From positions 372,001 through 436,000 of the forward strand of contig JBBQZZ010000001.1 in assembly GCA_038207265.1 (NCBI GenBank): a stretch of 64,000 nucleotides of DNA, given 5' to 3'. A program made the position numbers and the translations under genes. Below the pieces are notes generated by a model. It was not told the DNA's origin and ran no database searches. It saw nothing but the letters and a program-made list of their open reading frames with translations. Below are positions 27,496 through 37,800 of the stretch, one piece after another; position 1 is the stretch's first letter, and every line of letters begins with the position of its first letter. This DNA comes from JACMLD01 sp038207265. Its GTDB lineage: Bacteria; Bacteroidota; Bacteroidia; Chitinophagales; Chitinophagaceae.

Positions 27496-29588
27496 CAGAT
27501 TGCATTAATGGTGATTTCTACTTTGGTTCCATCTGGTACTTTGTATTCATTATAAAGATCGGTAATACTAACGGCACCCTGTCCATGAAATTCCTTGTTA
27601 AAAATATTTATCCTGTCTTCTGTAATCTTTAAGCCAATGCTATGATGATTAGGTTTGTTCTGGCGGTTGTATTCTTTCGATTTTTCCCTGCCTATTCCAT
27701 TATCCTGTACGATGTATTTTATTTTGTTGTTTTCGAGTGTGGCAGTAACAGTTAGGTTGAGGTTGTTTTCATCGCTGTGTGCCAGTCCATGAATGATGGC
27801 GTTTTCAACATACGGTTGTATCAAGAGTGACGGAGCCCGGTAATCGCCACCCAACAATTCAGGATCGATATAAGTTTTATAACTAAACTTATTATTGAAA
27901 CGCAATTGTTCAAGGTCGATATACAATTGCAGCGCTTCCATGTCTTTTGCTATGGGTACTACCTCGGTACGGCTGCTGTCCAGGATCATCCTTATCAACC
28001 TGGCAAATTTATTTAAGTAATCGCTGGCGAGCCGCTTTTCATTCTGCATAATAAAATTTTCAATGCTGTTAAGGCTATTGAAAATAAAATGCGGATTCAT
28101 CTGCAACCGGAGCACTTTGGTTTCCAGTTCAGCTTTTATTTTCTTTGTTTCTATTTTATTGCGCAGGTTTCGCTGGTAGAAAATGACACCGATAATGATC
28201 AGTGCCATCACAAAAGCAAGCGCATAAAAAATGAGTGACTTCCGTCCGCTTTGCAATTGGAGATTCTTAATATCATTGTCTTTTTTTAATAATCCTATCT
28301 GTTCCTCCTTTTGCTGAGTCTGGTAACTAATTTCAAGATCACCCAGGCTTGCTTTTGTTTTTACACTGGTCATGGAATCTTTTTGTAAAAAATATTCCTG
28401 CTGTAATTCATACGCGGCCTTATAATCATGTAGCTTTGCATTCACAAGCGAAAGGTTGTTAAGCGCAATCACCGTTAGCACCTGTTGCTTATCCTGCCGT
28501 GCAATATTTAATGCATGCTGCAGGTTTTCTCTCGACGCTTTATAATTATGAAGACTGCTGTCCAGGTTGGCGAGACTTAAATAATTTTTGACCAGGTTCC
28601 AATGATTTCCATTTTCCTTTAACTCACTTAAGCTTTTCTCTAATAATTGACGGGCCAGATTAAATTTTTTCTGCCCCAGGTAAACTTCAGCAAACGCCAA
28701 TTGTATGGCATTCTGCTGGTCCGCATCATTGAGTTCATTTGCCAGGACAGCCGATTTTTGCAGGTAGACGAGTGCCGAATCAAACTGCCCGAGGTTGGTA
28801 TAGTAAGTAGCAATATTAGATGCTGTTTTCATGTAAGGCATATTTATCCCGGACAGGTAGCCCAGGCCCTCCTTTGAATACTGAATGGCTTTTATATCAT
28901 CTTCAGACTCGTCATACAACTCTCCCAGGTTTGCTAAAGCCAGTCCCAGGCCGCCAGCATTGCCATTCTTTCGTTCACCATTAACCGCAACATGATAATA
29001 TAGTATGGCCGTTTTAAACATTCCGAACCATTGATAATTGGTAGCAATATTTTGTGAAAGCGAAATTCTCTTTGGTGAAGACTCCGGCATGGTATCAATA
29101 AAAGCCTTCAATGTATCGAGATACACGAAGGAAGAATCTTTATTACCCAGTTCAGCATATCGTTCCATGATTTCCCTTACTGCAAACACATTGTACTTTC
29201 TTACCCTCGGGAAGTAGGGTAAAACTTTCTTATAATAAACAATGGCGCTATCGGGTTTCAGTAATTTGTAAGTAAATGCTTTGCCAATGAAAAAATTAAA
29301 GATGCCCTTCATCGTGTCCACATGATTCAACTCAGCCATACTCAGTCCCGCTCTTGCCCAATCATGCACATAAGTAAGCCTGTCTTCATTCAGTGAATCA
29401 CTAATGGCATTCATCAAAAAATGCATTCGAGCCGTATCTGTACCCAGTTTTGCATAAGAAGATGGCAATGCATCAATGTCCCTTACATCCTGCGCATTAA
29501 TAAAAGTTGTTGTTATCAAAAGGCAATCCACTATTATAATGAATAAGAAACTTCTTTTAATATGGAAGTATTTAATACAAGTAGACAT
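27495..29588 (-). CDS. Membrane histidine kinase of the LytS type with TPR sensor
   Basis: A 697-residue kinase from the ATG at 29588; an upstream TTG would add 15 residues before the signal sequence. An N-terminal signal or membrane segment (SFLFIIIVDCLLITTTFINA) is followed by a periplasmic array of TPR-like repeats (about residues 60-430, for example ALANLGELYDESEDDIKAIQYSKEGL). Next come a transmembrane helix (SLIFYALAFVMALIIIGVIF), a coiled coil and a His_kinase domain with H500 in MNPHFIFNSLN. The ATPase domain has YVENAIIHGLAH and DNGIGREKS. It phosphorylates the LytTR regulator encoded by the overlapping next gene. The TPR part suggests sensing through protein or peptide contact in the periplasm. 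Confidence 0.92.
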   Translation of the reverse strand: MSTCIKYFHIKRSFLFIIIVDCLLITTTFINAQDVRDIDALPSSYAKLGTDTARMHFLMNAISDSLNEDRLTYVHDWARAGLSMAELNHVDTMKGIFNFFIGKAFTYKLLKPDSAIVYYKKVLPYFPRVRKYNVFAVREIMERYAELGNKDSSFVYLDTLKAFIDTMPESSPKRISLSQNIATNYQWFGMFKTAILYYHVAVNGERKNGNAGGLGLALANLGELYDESEDDIKAIQYSKEGLGYLSGINMPYMKTASNIATYYTNLGQFDSALVYLQKSAVLANELNDADQQNAIQLAFAEVYLGQKKFNLARQLLEKSLSELKENGNHWNLVKNYLSLANLDSSLHNYKASRENLQHALNIARQDKQQVLTVIALNNLSLVNAKLHDYKAAYELQQEYFLQKDSMTSVKTKASLGDLEISYQTQQKEEQIGLLKKDNDIKNLQLQSGRKSLIFYALAFVMALIIIGVIFYQRNLRNKIETKKIKAELETKVLRLQMNPHFIFNSLNSIENFIMQNEKRLASDYLNKFARLIRMILDSSRTEVVPIAKDMEALQLYIDLEQLRFNNKFSYKTYIDPELLGGDYRAPSLLIQPYVENAIIHGLAHSDENNLNLTVTATLENNKIKYIVQDNGIGREKSKEYNRQNKPNHHSIGLKITEDRINIFNKEFHGQGAVSITDLYNEYKVPDGTKVEITINAI

Positions 29589-29933
29589 AGAAAGAATTTT
29601 TACACCGGAAGTACCGGTCCTTTTATTTCTCAAGCCTCAACTAATGTAAGAATAAACGGCTTGATTCCCATAGCAAACCTACCGCTTTGAAGTATAGTTA
29701 CAGCTTGCACTCAATACTATGCAAGAATGGTTGCGTAAATGGCGGGTAAAGACCCATACCCGGTTGATTCGACCATCAGGATCACCTGTTTGATAAAAGC
29801 CGCCACTTATTTAACCATGCCATCCATGCATACAGCCGCCATATGTGCTGATGGTTACAAAAGATAGTTTCACATCAGTAATAACAAATGCATCCCTGCG
29901 AAAATCGATTTTATACCTGATAAATTTTACACA
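29589..29933. other. Divergent intergenic region, 345 nt
   Basis: It separates the kinase gene (minus) from the surface operon (plus) and should hold both promoters. I see no gene. A short ACCGG-AAGTA-CCGGT repeat (29604-29618) lies just ahead of the kinase start but is too small to interpret. Confidence 0.5.
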
Positions 29934-30671
29934 ATGAACAAGATCTTATTTCTTTTATTCAGCAGCAGTTTAATCTGTCTTTGCTTTTTCGGACAAACAT
30001 CCCTTCTTCCAGCTACTATTCAATTCGAAAGAAAGGTAGTACAGCAAAACAATGGTGAAAAAGGAAAAGCAACTACCACATATTACTTTACCGTTAATGG
30101 CGACTATGCCATGGCAAAAAGAGAATCAGGCGGTGAAGACGAAAAAGCCACCATTCTTTATTCAAAAGAGGGAACAATGTGCATGATTGATGAAAAAGAA
30201 AAAACAATCATGGTGATGAACATGCCAAAGATGATAGGTGAAGGCGCGCAAATGGGAAAGGAACTAGCAGAAAAAATAAAAAAACAATCGCCCAAAAAAC
30301 AAGATGATTTTAAAATGACCGTAACCAAAACCGGTAACACAAAAACCATTTGTGGTTACCCTGCTTACGAATACAAAATAAAAAATGAAAATGGGCAATA
30401 TAGCTGCTGGTACATAAAAGCGGATTTCAATCCCATCAAAATCTATACGGCGGGAGCTGGTAATAGCGCAACTGCCGCGGCTATGCAAAACAAAGAAGAA
30501 TCATTGAAGAATAATCCGATGGCCATACCAGTATTGAATCAAAATTACCTATGGGCGGAAATGGAAGCAGGTGGAAAAAAGGGGTTGGAAACCATTAGCA
30601 TCACAGCGACAACATTTAGCTTTTCAACAGACGGGTATAGTGTCAGGGATATTTTAAAAAACAGACAATAG
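29934..30671 (+). CDS. Exported DUF4412-like protein
   Basis: A 245-residue protein with a signal peptide (ILFLLFSSSLICLCFFGQ). The mature part shows the DUF4412 pattern: TIQFERKVV start, a repeated beta motif, YSKEGTMCMIDEKEKTIMVMNMPKM, then ICGYPAYEYKIKNENGQYSCWYIKAD. The central region is rich in lysine and methionine. These proteins are periplasmic or outer-membrane associated, and no function is established. It is the first gene of a seven-gene plus-strand run and lies 52 nt before the caspase-like peptidase gene. Confidence 0.75.
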   Translation: MNKILFLLFSSSLICLCFFGQTSLLPATIQFERKVVQQNNGEKGKATTTYYFTVNGDYAMAKRESGGEDEKATILYSKEGTMCMIDEKEKTIMVMNMPKMIGEGAQMGKELAEKIKKQSPKKQDDFKMTVTKTGNTKTICGYPAYEYKIKNENGQYSCWYIKADFNPIKIYTAGAGNSATAAAMQNKEESLKNNPMAIPVLNQNYLWAEMEAGGKKGLETISITATTFSFSTDGYSVRDILKNRQ

Positions 30672-30723
30672 AAAAGACATCAGTTCATATATGTCAAATT
30701 TATGATCGTTAAACTAAAATAAG

Positions 30724-32067
30724 ATGGAATCTACATTCAGGTTATTTTTATTATTCTGTATTCTTATCATTTGTGCATGCAAAAAGGATACGAAAAATCC
30801 AGTTACCAGTACCGTGCATGATTTTTCATTAATTAAATCTGCGGCCTGGAGAGATAATATAGGCAAAGAATTTGAAGTTGAAGGAATCCTGGTAGACGAA
30901 GGAAATGGTTCTGCTACACTTTATGCGAATGAACAAGATTACCTGATAAATACAATTACCCCGGAAGCACGGTTTATCAACTTAAATGTAAATGGTAGTA
31001 ATTATAAAAACTTACAGGAATTCTTCGGATACAAGGTAAAGCTTACAGGAGTTCTTGAAGCAACAGATGATCATTCCATTATTGCTACATCGGATTTAAC
31101 GAATGATGCTTCACAGGCGCGCCTGCGTATAAAGTCGCCCGTTACAAAAACATCCGCAACCCAATACTTTGAAAACCCGTCTGCATCTGATCTTTGCAGC
31201 AAATTCCCTTCCAGCTGTCCTTCCTATATTTTCGGGCCGGTGGTTGCAAACAAATATGCATTGTTATACAGCGGGGGCATTAATAAGGCGCAGGCTGCTA
31301 TCCGCTTTTGGAATGATATCGGGGCCACTTACAGGATGTTAATGGCAAAGGGATTTTCTCCTGACAATATTGTAGTTGTCTACAAGGACGGGAATCCGGA
31401 TCATGGATACAGTTCCTATGATAACATACCGGTTAATTACCCTGCAACGGCCGCAGGCTTCCAATCTGCAATAAACCAATTGAAAAACAGGATGACGGCC
31501 CGTGACACTTTTGTATTGGCCATTTCCAATCATGGTGGAGGCAATAATACTTATAATAGTGGCGCTTCATTTTCCGGAGCCAATGATACCGACAATGATG
31601 ATGAGCGCAACGGGATCAATGATATGACCGATGAGACGATCTCTTATTACAATGAAAATAAAAACTTCACTGATGATAATCTTAGAAATTATATCAATCA
31701 GCTAAAGTTTGGTTGTATGATTGGTTTATTGGCTCCTTGCTATAGTGGTGGACTAATTTATGACCTCAGGGGACCCAACCGGGTACTTATCAGTTCAGCA
31801 ACCGAATTCCAGTATTCATGGGGAACGCCAACAATTGATATATTTTTTGCTACGCTGTTAAATGCTGTTGGGCTTGAATCGTTCACTACTGATCCTTTCG
31901 ACTTAAATAAAGACGGCAGGCGCACCATCAATGAGACTTTCCAGGGTATGGTAGCAGGAATCCTCCAAAACAACACAGATCAACAACCTCAATACTGCGA
32001 TGATCCATCTGGCAACTACACGGATCATCCTTCTTCTACCGGTTATGGATCCACGATTGTTTGGTAA
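30724..32067 (+). CDS. Caspase/legumain-like (clan CD, C13-type) cysteine peptidase lipoprotein
   Basis: A 447-residue lipoprotein with lipobox LIICAC followed by KKDTKNP. Residues about 40-140 form a small beta domain reminiscent of an OB fold (VEGILVDEGNGSATLYA). The rest resembles a C13 peptidase: YALLYSGGINKAQAAIRFWNDI start, GFSPDNIVVVYKDG, the catalytic histidine H270 in AISNHGG and the cysteine C339 in LAPCYSGGL. A DxDxDG-like loop near the end (DLNKDGRRTINETF) could bind calcium. Clan CD enzymes cleave after specific residues and process or anchor surface proteins in several lineages. Position at the head of a beta-barrel and giant-protein operon suggests processing of those exported partners. 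Substrate and activity are inferred. Confidence 0.78.
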   Translation: MESTFRLFLLFCILIICACKKDTKNPVTSTVHDFSLIKSAAWRDNIGKEFEVEGILVDEGNGSATLYANEQDYLINTITPEARFINLNVNGSNYKNLQEFFGYKVKLTGVLEATDDHSIIATSDLTNDASQARLRIKSPVTKTSATQYFENPSASDLCSKFPSSCPSYIFGPVVANKYALLYSGGINKAQAAIRFWNDIGATYRMLMAKGFSPDNIVVVYKDGNPDHGYSSYDNIPVNYPATAAGFQSAINQLKNRMTARDTFVLAISNHGGGNNTYNSGASFSGANDTDNDDERNGINDMTDETISYYNENKNFTDDNLRNYINQLKFGCMIGLLAPCYSGGLIYDLRGPNRVLISSATEFQYSWGTPTIDIFFATLLNAVGLESFTTDPFDLNKDGRRTINETFQGMVAGILQNNTDQQPQYCDDPSGNYTDHPSSTGYGSTIVW

Positions 32068-32127
32068 ATAGCAGGATACCCGCTTCCAACAACGTTATTC
32101 AATTTTTAACCAATTAAAATTATTCAA

Positions 32128-32451
32128 ATGAAAACAAGAAAAGCATATTTAGTATTGGCGACAGCCATTGCAATTTTTACTGGTTGCAAAAAAGACAATG
32201 CAAAAAAAGATTGCGAAGTAAATAATTACGGAACCATCAAAATCAGCTTCCCTGCAAATTCACCAACAAATAAGTATATGGTTATGGCAAATAATATTGT
32301 TTATAACACAGATGGCGCATCGGCCTTATCTATTCACTGCACACCAGGTGCTGTGACTTTCAAAATAAACAATATCACCCAGGGTACGGTATCACAAAAC
32401 GATTTGAACATTGATGCCTGTACAGACACGGCAATTACTGCAGCTAATTAG
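32128..32451 (+). CDS. Small lipoprotein of unknown function
   Basis: A 107-residue lipoprotein with lipobox IFTGC followed by KKDNAKKDC. The mature part is a compact beta fold (YGTIKISFPANSPTNKYMV) with three further cysteines that could form disulfides (one near the N-terminus, one in SIHCTPG, one in DACTD). I do not recognise a family. It lies 60 nt after the peptidase and 20 nt before the next lipoprotein gene in one operon. Confidence 0.65.
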   Translation: MKTRKAYLVLATAIAIFTGCKKDNAKKDCEVNNYGTIKISFPANSPTNKYMVMANNIVYNTDGASALSIHCTPGAVTFKINNITQGTVSQNDLNIDACTDTAITAAN

Positions 32452-32471
32452 ACATCCTTAAAATAACCAGC

Positions 32472-33122
32472 ATGAAAAAAAATTATCTCTTCACAACCAT
32501 AGTGCTTGTTGCTATAGTCTCCTGCACCAAAAGTACCGACCTGGAAATTCAGGTCATTATACCTCGTATAAACGAAGAACCGCTGGCTGCCTATATCAAC
32601 TCCGATCCCGGAGTTGTGAAGTTACAGGTTCATGACCCACAACAGAAAGAAGTAGGTTATGCATTCCAGTCAACAAAAAAAGGAAAGTTGTACGCAATGG
32701 GAGTCCGTATGCCGCAGGCTGGGGAAGATTTTACAGTAACGTTATGGGATTCCGCATCACATCAAATCATCAAACAGAAGACAATTACCAACTACAGCAG
32801 CAGTTCGTTTTCCTATATTGATCTATCGTCCTCTTCTAATAACGAAGAAGTTGACATAGCAGCAGGAAAGACCTATGTCATTACGGTAAACACTTCATCA
32901 TTAACCGTTGGCGCTGGTAACCGGCAATGGTATATGATGAGTAAAACAGGTGTCAACAGTGATTTTCTTCCTGCCTTAAAAGGAAATATCCAGATAAGAG
33001 AGGGAATGTATACCAGCATCGATTCACCAACCCCGGTATTCCCGGATAAAACAAATTTTACGGTATTCGGCCTGCACCTGTTGTTCGGACTTACAGATAT
33101 TGGCTTTTATGCAACTGAATAG
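32472..33122 (+). CDS. DUF4082-like lipoprotein
   Basis: A 216-residue lipoprotein with lipobox AIVSC. The mature domain has features of DUF4082-type beta sandwiches: VGYAFQSTKKGKLYAMGVRMP, FTVTLWDSASHQIIKQKTI and DIAAGKTYVITVNTSS. This type often binds or decorates cell-surface material. The end carries the segment TNFTVFGLHLLFG. Its function here is unknown. It is embedded in the surface operon 33 nt before the beta-barrel gene. Confidence 0.65.
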   Translation: MKKNYLFTTIVLVAIVSCTKSTDLEIQVIIPRINEEPLAAYINSDPGVVKLQVHDPQQKEVGYAFQSTKKGKLYAMGVRMPQAGEDFTVTLWDSASHQIIKQKTITNYSSSSFSYIDLSSSSNNEEVDIAAGKTYVITVNTSSLTVGAGNRQWYMMSKTGVNSDFLPALKGNIQIREGMYTSIDSPTPVFPDKTNFTVFGLHLLFGLTDIGFYATE

Positions 33123-33155
33123 TAACGCAAACAAATAATTTATCCCGCTAACACC

Positions 33156-34862
33156 ATGCGCCTTATAAAATCTATCATTCCCTTTTTATTGCTTTTACAC
33201 GCATTTTCTTTGAGTGCGCAAGACCTTGGAAATATAAAAAAGCAAAAGCCTTTTACCATCAGCGGTAGTATCGGCGCATCGGCCAATTTCTATCAATCCA
33301 ATGAACCCATTGCCGCAAGACCGCCCTTTGCCTGGAACCTGTATGGAAATTTCACCCCAACCATTTACGGTGTTGCATTACCGTTATCCTTTACCATCAA
33401 TCAATATGGCAAAAGCTACACACAACCATTTGCACAATTTGGTATGAGTCCAACTTACAAATGGGCGAAACTACACCTCGGTTATCGGAGTATTCAATTC
33501 TCACCCATGAGTTTTGAGGGACAAAGCTTCAGAGGAGCGGGACTTGAACTGAACCCCAAAGGATTTCGCTTTGCGGCATTTTATGGAAAACTCAACCGAA
33601 AAATAAATGAAGACACCAGTAGTGGCAAATTTGCGTCGCCGCAATTCTCAAGAACAGGTTATGGCATTAAAATAGGAGTTGGTAATAACAGTAATTATTT
33701 TGACCTGATCTATTTCCATGCAAAAGACGACAGTGGTTCTGCTAAAGTGATCAATAAACTTAGCTATCGCCCGCAGGAAAATACGGTGATGGGATCTTCT
33801 TTCAAGCTCAGTTTTATTAAGAAAATTGTTTTTACCACGGATCTTGCCATCAGTGGTTTAACGCAGGATATTGCAGCAGTAAAAAACACTACTGATTCCG
33901 GCAATACTTCTTTACAAAAAATAATGACCGGGTTTGTTGAATCGAATAGTTCTACAATTGCAAATTGGGCGGGTCAATCTACCCTGCAATTTCTATTAAA
34001 GGGATATACCGGCACACTCGGGTACAGGAGAGTGCAACCTGGCTTTAAATCGCTGGGCACACCTTATATGATCAATGACATTGAATTATGGAACTGGATG
34101 AATAGTCTTACTGTAGCAAGTGGTAAACTGAATATCACCGCTGGTATAGCCAACCAGCACAACAACCTAAACGGCAAACTCAGTAACCAGTTAAATACAT
34201 TCACCGGTAACCTGAATATAAATGCCCTGCTCACCCGAAATTTTAATCTCAATGCAAATTACTCAGGCTACCGTTTGCTGCAGAAAGATGGTACTGAAAA
34301 ATTAACTGATTCAGCAAGACTCAACCAACAAATACACCAGTTTAGCATTATGCCCTCGTATACCATACCTGGCAGCATTTATACGCATAGTATCAGTGCA
34401 AGTGTTAATTATATGTTGCTGAACGATAATAACCCGGGTACAAAAGCCTTCACTAACAGTAATAATATCTCGGGTTCACTTAATTACACAATGGGCTTTA
34501 TTAAGAAAGCCAGCAGCGTAACGCTGTCGGGATTATATTCTCAATACAACCAGGATACAAATTATTACAGAACCTATGGTGCCACTTTCGGTGGTGCCGC
34601 ACAGCTTTTGAAAAATAAACAATTGGGTCTGCAGGGTTCAGCCGGTTATTTATTCAACCATTCCTCTTACGGTACGGCACAGAGCAATCTTACATTTTCA
34701 TTCAATACCAGTTATCATATCAAACATCATGCATTGAATGCCTATGCGAATTATATCTATACGCCTTATAACCCTATTAATAATATTATTTATAAAAATG
34801 TATCACAGGCAGTAGCTACTAAAAATATGGCAGGTGGTATTTCATACAACTATTCATTTTGA
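33156..34862 (+). CDS. Outer-membrane beta-barrel protein
   Basis: A 568-residue protein with a signal peptide (IIPFLLLLHAFSLSAQ). Many amphipathic strands separated by short turns (FTISGSIGASANFY, KWAKLHLGYRSIQFS, GFRFAAFYGKLNRK, TLGYRRVQPGFKSLG) and the terminal NYSF aromatic end mark a large barrel of perhaps 22-26 strands. There is no plug domain, so it is not a TonB receptor. Its stop lies 19 nt before the ATG of the giant protein gene. A role as the outer-membrane pore or anchor for that protein is inferred from order and spacing. Confidence 0.75.
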   Translation: MRLIKSIIPFLLLLHAFSLSAQDLGNIKKQKPFTISGSIGASANFYQSNEPIAARPPFAWNLYGNFTPTIYGVALPLSFTINQYGKSYTQPFAQFGMSPTYKWAKLHLGYRSIQFSPMSFEGQSFRGAGLELNPKGFRFAAFYGKLNRKINEDTSSGKFASPQFSRTGYGIKIGVGNNSNYFDLIYFHAKDDSGSAKVINKLSYRPQENTVMGSSFKLSFIKKIVFTTDLAISGLTQDIAAVKNTTDSGNTSLQKIMTGFVESNSSTIANWAGQSTLQFLLKGYTGTLGYRRVQPGFKSLGTPYMINDIELWNWMNSLTVASGKLNITAGIANQHNNLNGKLSNQLNTFTGNLNINALLTRNFNLNANYSGYRLLQKDGTEKLTDSARLNQQIHQFSIMPSYTIPGSIYTHSISASVNYMLLNDNNPGTKAFTNSNNISGSLNYTMGFIKKASSVTLSGLYSQYNQDTNYYRTYGATFGGAAQLLKNKQLGLQGSAGYLFNHSSYGTAQSNLTFSFNTSYHIKHHALNAYANYIYTPYNPINNIIYKNVSQAVATKNMAGGISYNYSF

Positions 34863-34881
34863 GTTCAACAAATACAGCAAC

Positions 34882-37800
34882 ATGAAAAAATTAACTGTAC
34901 TTATTTTTGTAACGATAACCGGATTGCTGCAGGTTCACGCACAACCTTATTCTGTGAATGTAAATACAACGGCAGTGCCGCCGGTGAATCCCGTTATCAG
35001 CCAATACATAGCCGGAGGAACAGTCATGTCTTCACTTCAATATGGGGCGGTGGGAACGCCGCCGATCCAAGTATATGTACAAGGCAAAATAGAATGCCTC
35101 TCTCCCACTCCTTTTTCCATTGCTGTCAATCCTGCTTATATGCAGGCAGGAACCGTTACATTAACAGCCGGCATTCCACTGCAACTATCTTCCACTCAAA
35201 TATTGGGTGCCTTTGGATTTTTTAACGACAATAACCTCGTGGCAACCGGCATCAACCTTGCCAGTTTAAAAGATGGCAATAACAATATAAAACTTCCCTC
35301 AGGGATATACCGTATATGCATAGTTGCAAAACAACCGGATGCGGCAAGTGGACAACCAGGCATTAATTTGTCAGATCCCAATCTTGGTTGTGGAAATTTT
35401 ACCGTTCAAAACCAGCAACAGGCCAACGCTGTAGTGATAAATACAATGATCATTCCTCCGGCAGAGAACAAAATTGTCTCCTTCATTGCAAAAGCTGCTG
35501 TTAAACCAACATTGCAATATAATAACGCAGGCGGTCCGGGTACACAGGTTAAAGTTTTTGGAAAGATAGAACGAATTGCTCCTGCTCCATTCAGCATTTC
35601 ACTGAATGCAAACTATGCACAGCAACAGGCCATTGTTATTGCACCTGGTATGCCTTTGCAATTATCACCCAACCAGGTAGCAGACGCATTTGGAAATTTT
35701 GTCGATAATAACTTAACCATCTCCGGCATAGCATCAAACGAATTAAAAGACGGGGCCAATAATTTTGTATTGCCCGATGGTAGTTACCGTATTTGCTTTT
35801 ATGCGAGGTATCTCGATGCTTCAGGTGCACTGGCAGGCAATGCCTCTGACCCTTCATTAGGTTGTGCAAGTTTCAGGATCTGCGCCACTGTTAATCCACC
35901 ACAATTCATTCAGCCCGTAAACAACTTAAATATCAGCGGGCAAATGGTGACGGTTCAGAAAGTATCGCCCATCGTATTTGCGTGGACGCCACCCACCAGC
36001 ACTTGCGGCGCATCAATAGGTATTGTTAGTTATGATTTTGAAATCCATGAAATATTTTCTGGCCAAACCATCACCGATGCCATTAATAATCCGCCTTTAT
36101 TTATAAAAACGCAACTGACTTCTTCCAGCTTTCTTTTTGATACCCTATTGAATAAAGATGTGCTGATGATCGGCAAGCAATATGTTATCAGGGTAAAGGC
36201 CAATGCCGCCGCCAACGCAATGGTTCAAAAAATAGATAACAATGGTTACAGTCGCATTGAAGCTTTTCAATATGGCAATATCGTGCAACCATCCGCACCG
36301 CCAACAAAAAAAGATACCAGCCAAATTGCAACGGATGACAAGGTCGTCGATTCCAGTAAAAACAATCCTATCCAGGTAAATGCTGTGGGAGGTGATTGCG
36401 GAATTAGTATACCGGGTAATACAAAATTAAACAGCACGCTTGATCTATCGAAGACCGAAATAAAAGTGGGCGAATTTAAATTGATTCCAACCAAGATCAC
36501 ACGTAACAACGATGGCACATATTCGGGCGAGGGAACTGTTAACTGGAACCCGGTTATTGGTGTGGCAAAATTAAAAGTGTCGTTTGATAAAATTAAAATC
36601 AATACGGATAATGCAGTTATTGATGGACAGTTGGTAACCCAAACAAATCCGGGTGTTTTTAAAAATGAAACCTTTAGCCAGTTCAAAGACTTCGCGAAAA
36701 AAACGGGGAATGATCTGGATAAACTGGCAAATGACATAGAAGGTTTTATCAATAAAAACGCGGGCACCCGGTTACTCAGCCAGTTAACTGGCAATACCCC
36801 GGTTGATTTGCCTATCGGACTAAATGATAAGGACCTGGGTGGAACCAAAGCAACTTTCGCTATTATGAACATTGTATTTTCAGCAAAAGGCGCTACAGCA
36901 AGTGTATTGTTTGATATCAACCTCGAAGAAGCCAACGGTTGGCTCACATTAGCGGGTTCGGATTTTTGTATTCATCCTACCGGTGTAAGTTTTAGCCAGG
37001 GTACTTTGTTTTTACCAACAGACAGGGATTTTAATATCGGTACCGGTAAAGAAGCATTGAATATAAAATTCAAAGGCTGTGCCAATGCTGATTCAACCAA
37101 TGGTACTTATGTAGCCTGGAGCAATAATAAATTAACAGACATCGTAGCACATGCTGAAATCGCATTTCCCCAGAATGCTTTTGTTCCGGAAGATGACAAG
37201 GGTGAGATCACCGGCGGATCGGTAATTGCAAAAATCATGTTTCGTTTTAAAGAATGGCACGATTGGGTAGCCAATATTGATATGCCGCATTTCCAGGTGA
37301 AGGATGTAAAAGGATTGAGTTTTCAACCCAGCATTATTTACTATGATCATTCTCTAAAATCAAATCCGGCAGGTTTCTCTTATCCAACCAATTGGAAAGG
37401 GAATAAAGGAAATGAGTTTGAAGGATTATATATGCATGAATTCAAAATATTATTGCCAGAAGATTTCAAAACCTTCAACCAGAAAAAAGATGAACGAACC
37501 AGTTTTACAGCCAATGACCTCATTCTTGATACCAGCGGCATCACTGTTTATGTACAGGGAAAAAATGTGATTGATATCAAGACCGGTAATATGGGAGGCT
37601 GGGGCTATTCACTAAGTAATATAGAAGTGCAGATCACCAATACCAGTTTTGAAAAAGGCAAAATGGAAGGTCAGTTCCTCCTGCCCGTAAGCAGCACGCC
37701 ATTGGATTATACCGGCGACTTACATCTTGGAAAAGATTCTATCAGTTATGCATTTGTTATTAAGCCATCGGCCAAAATGGACTGGGATATCTGGAAGGCT

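Noticed and set aside
29604..29618. ACCGG-N5-CCGGT repeat upstream of the kinase
   Set aside because: Only 5 bp per arm; too small to call an operator or terminator.
36267..36947. Long open frame on the minus strand inside the giant protein gene
   Set aside because: It lies wholly inside a well-supported plus-strand gene, has low-complexity hydrophobic content and no signal, domain or neighbour support.
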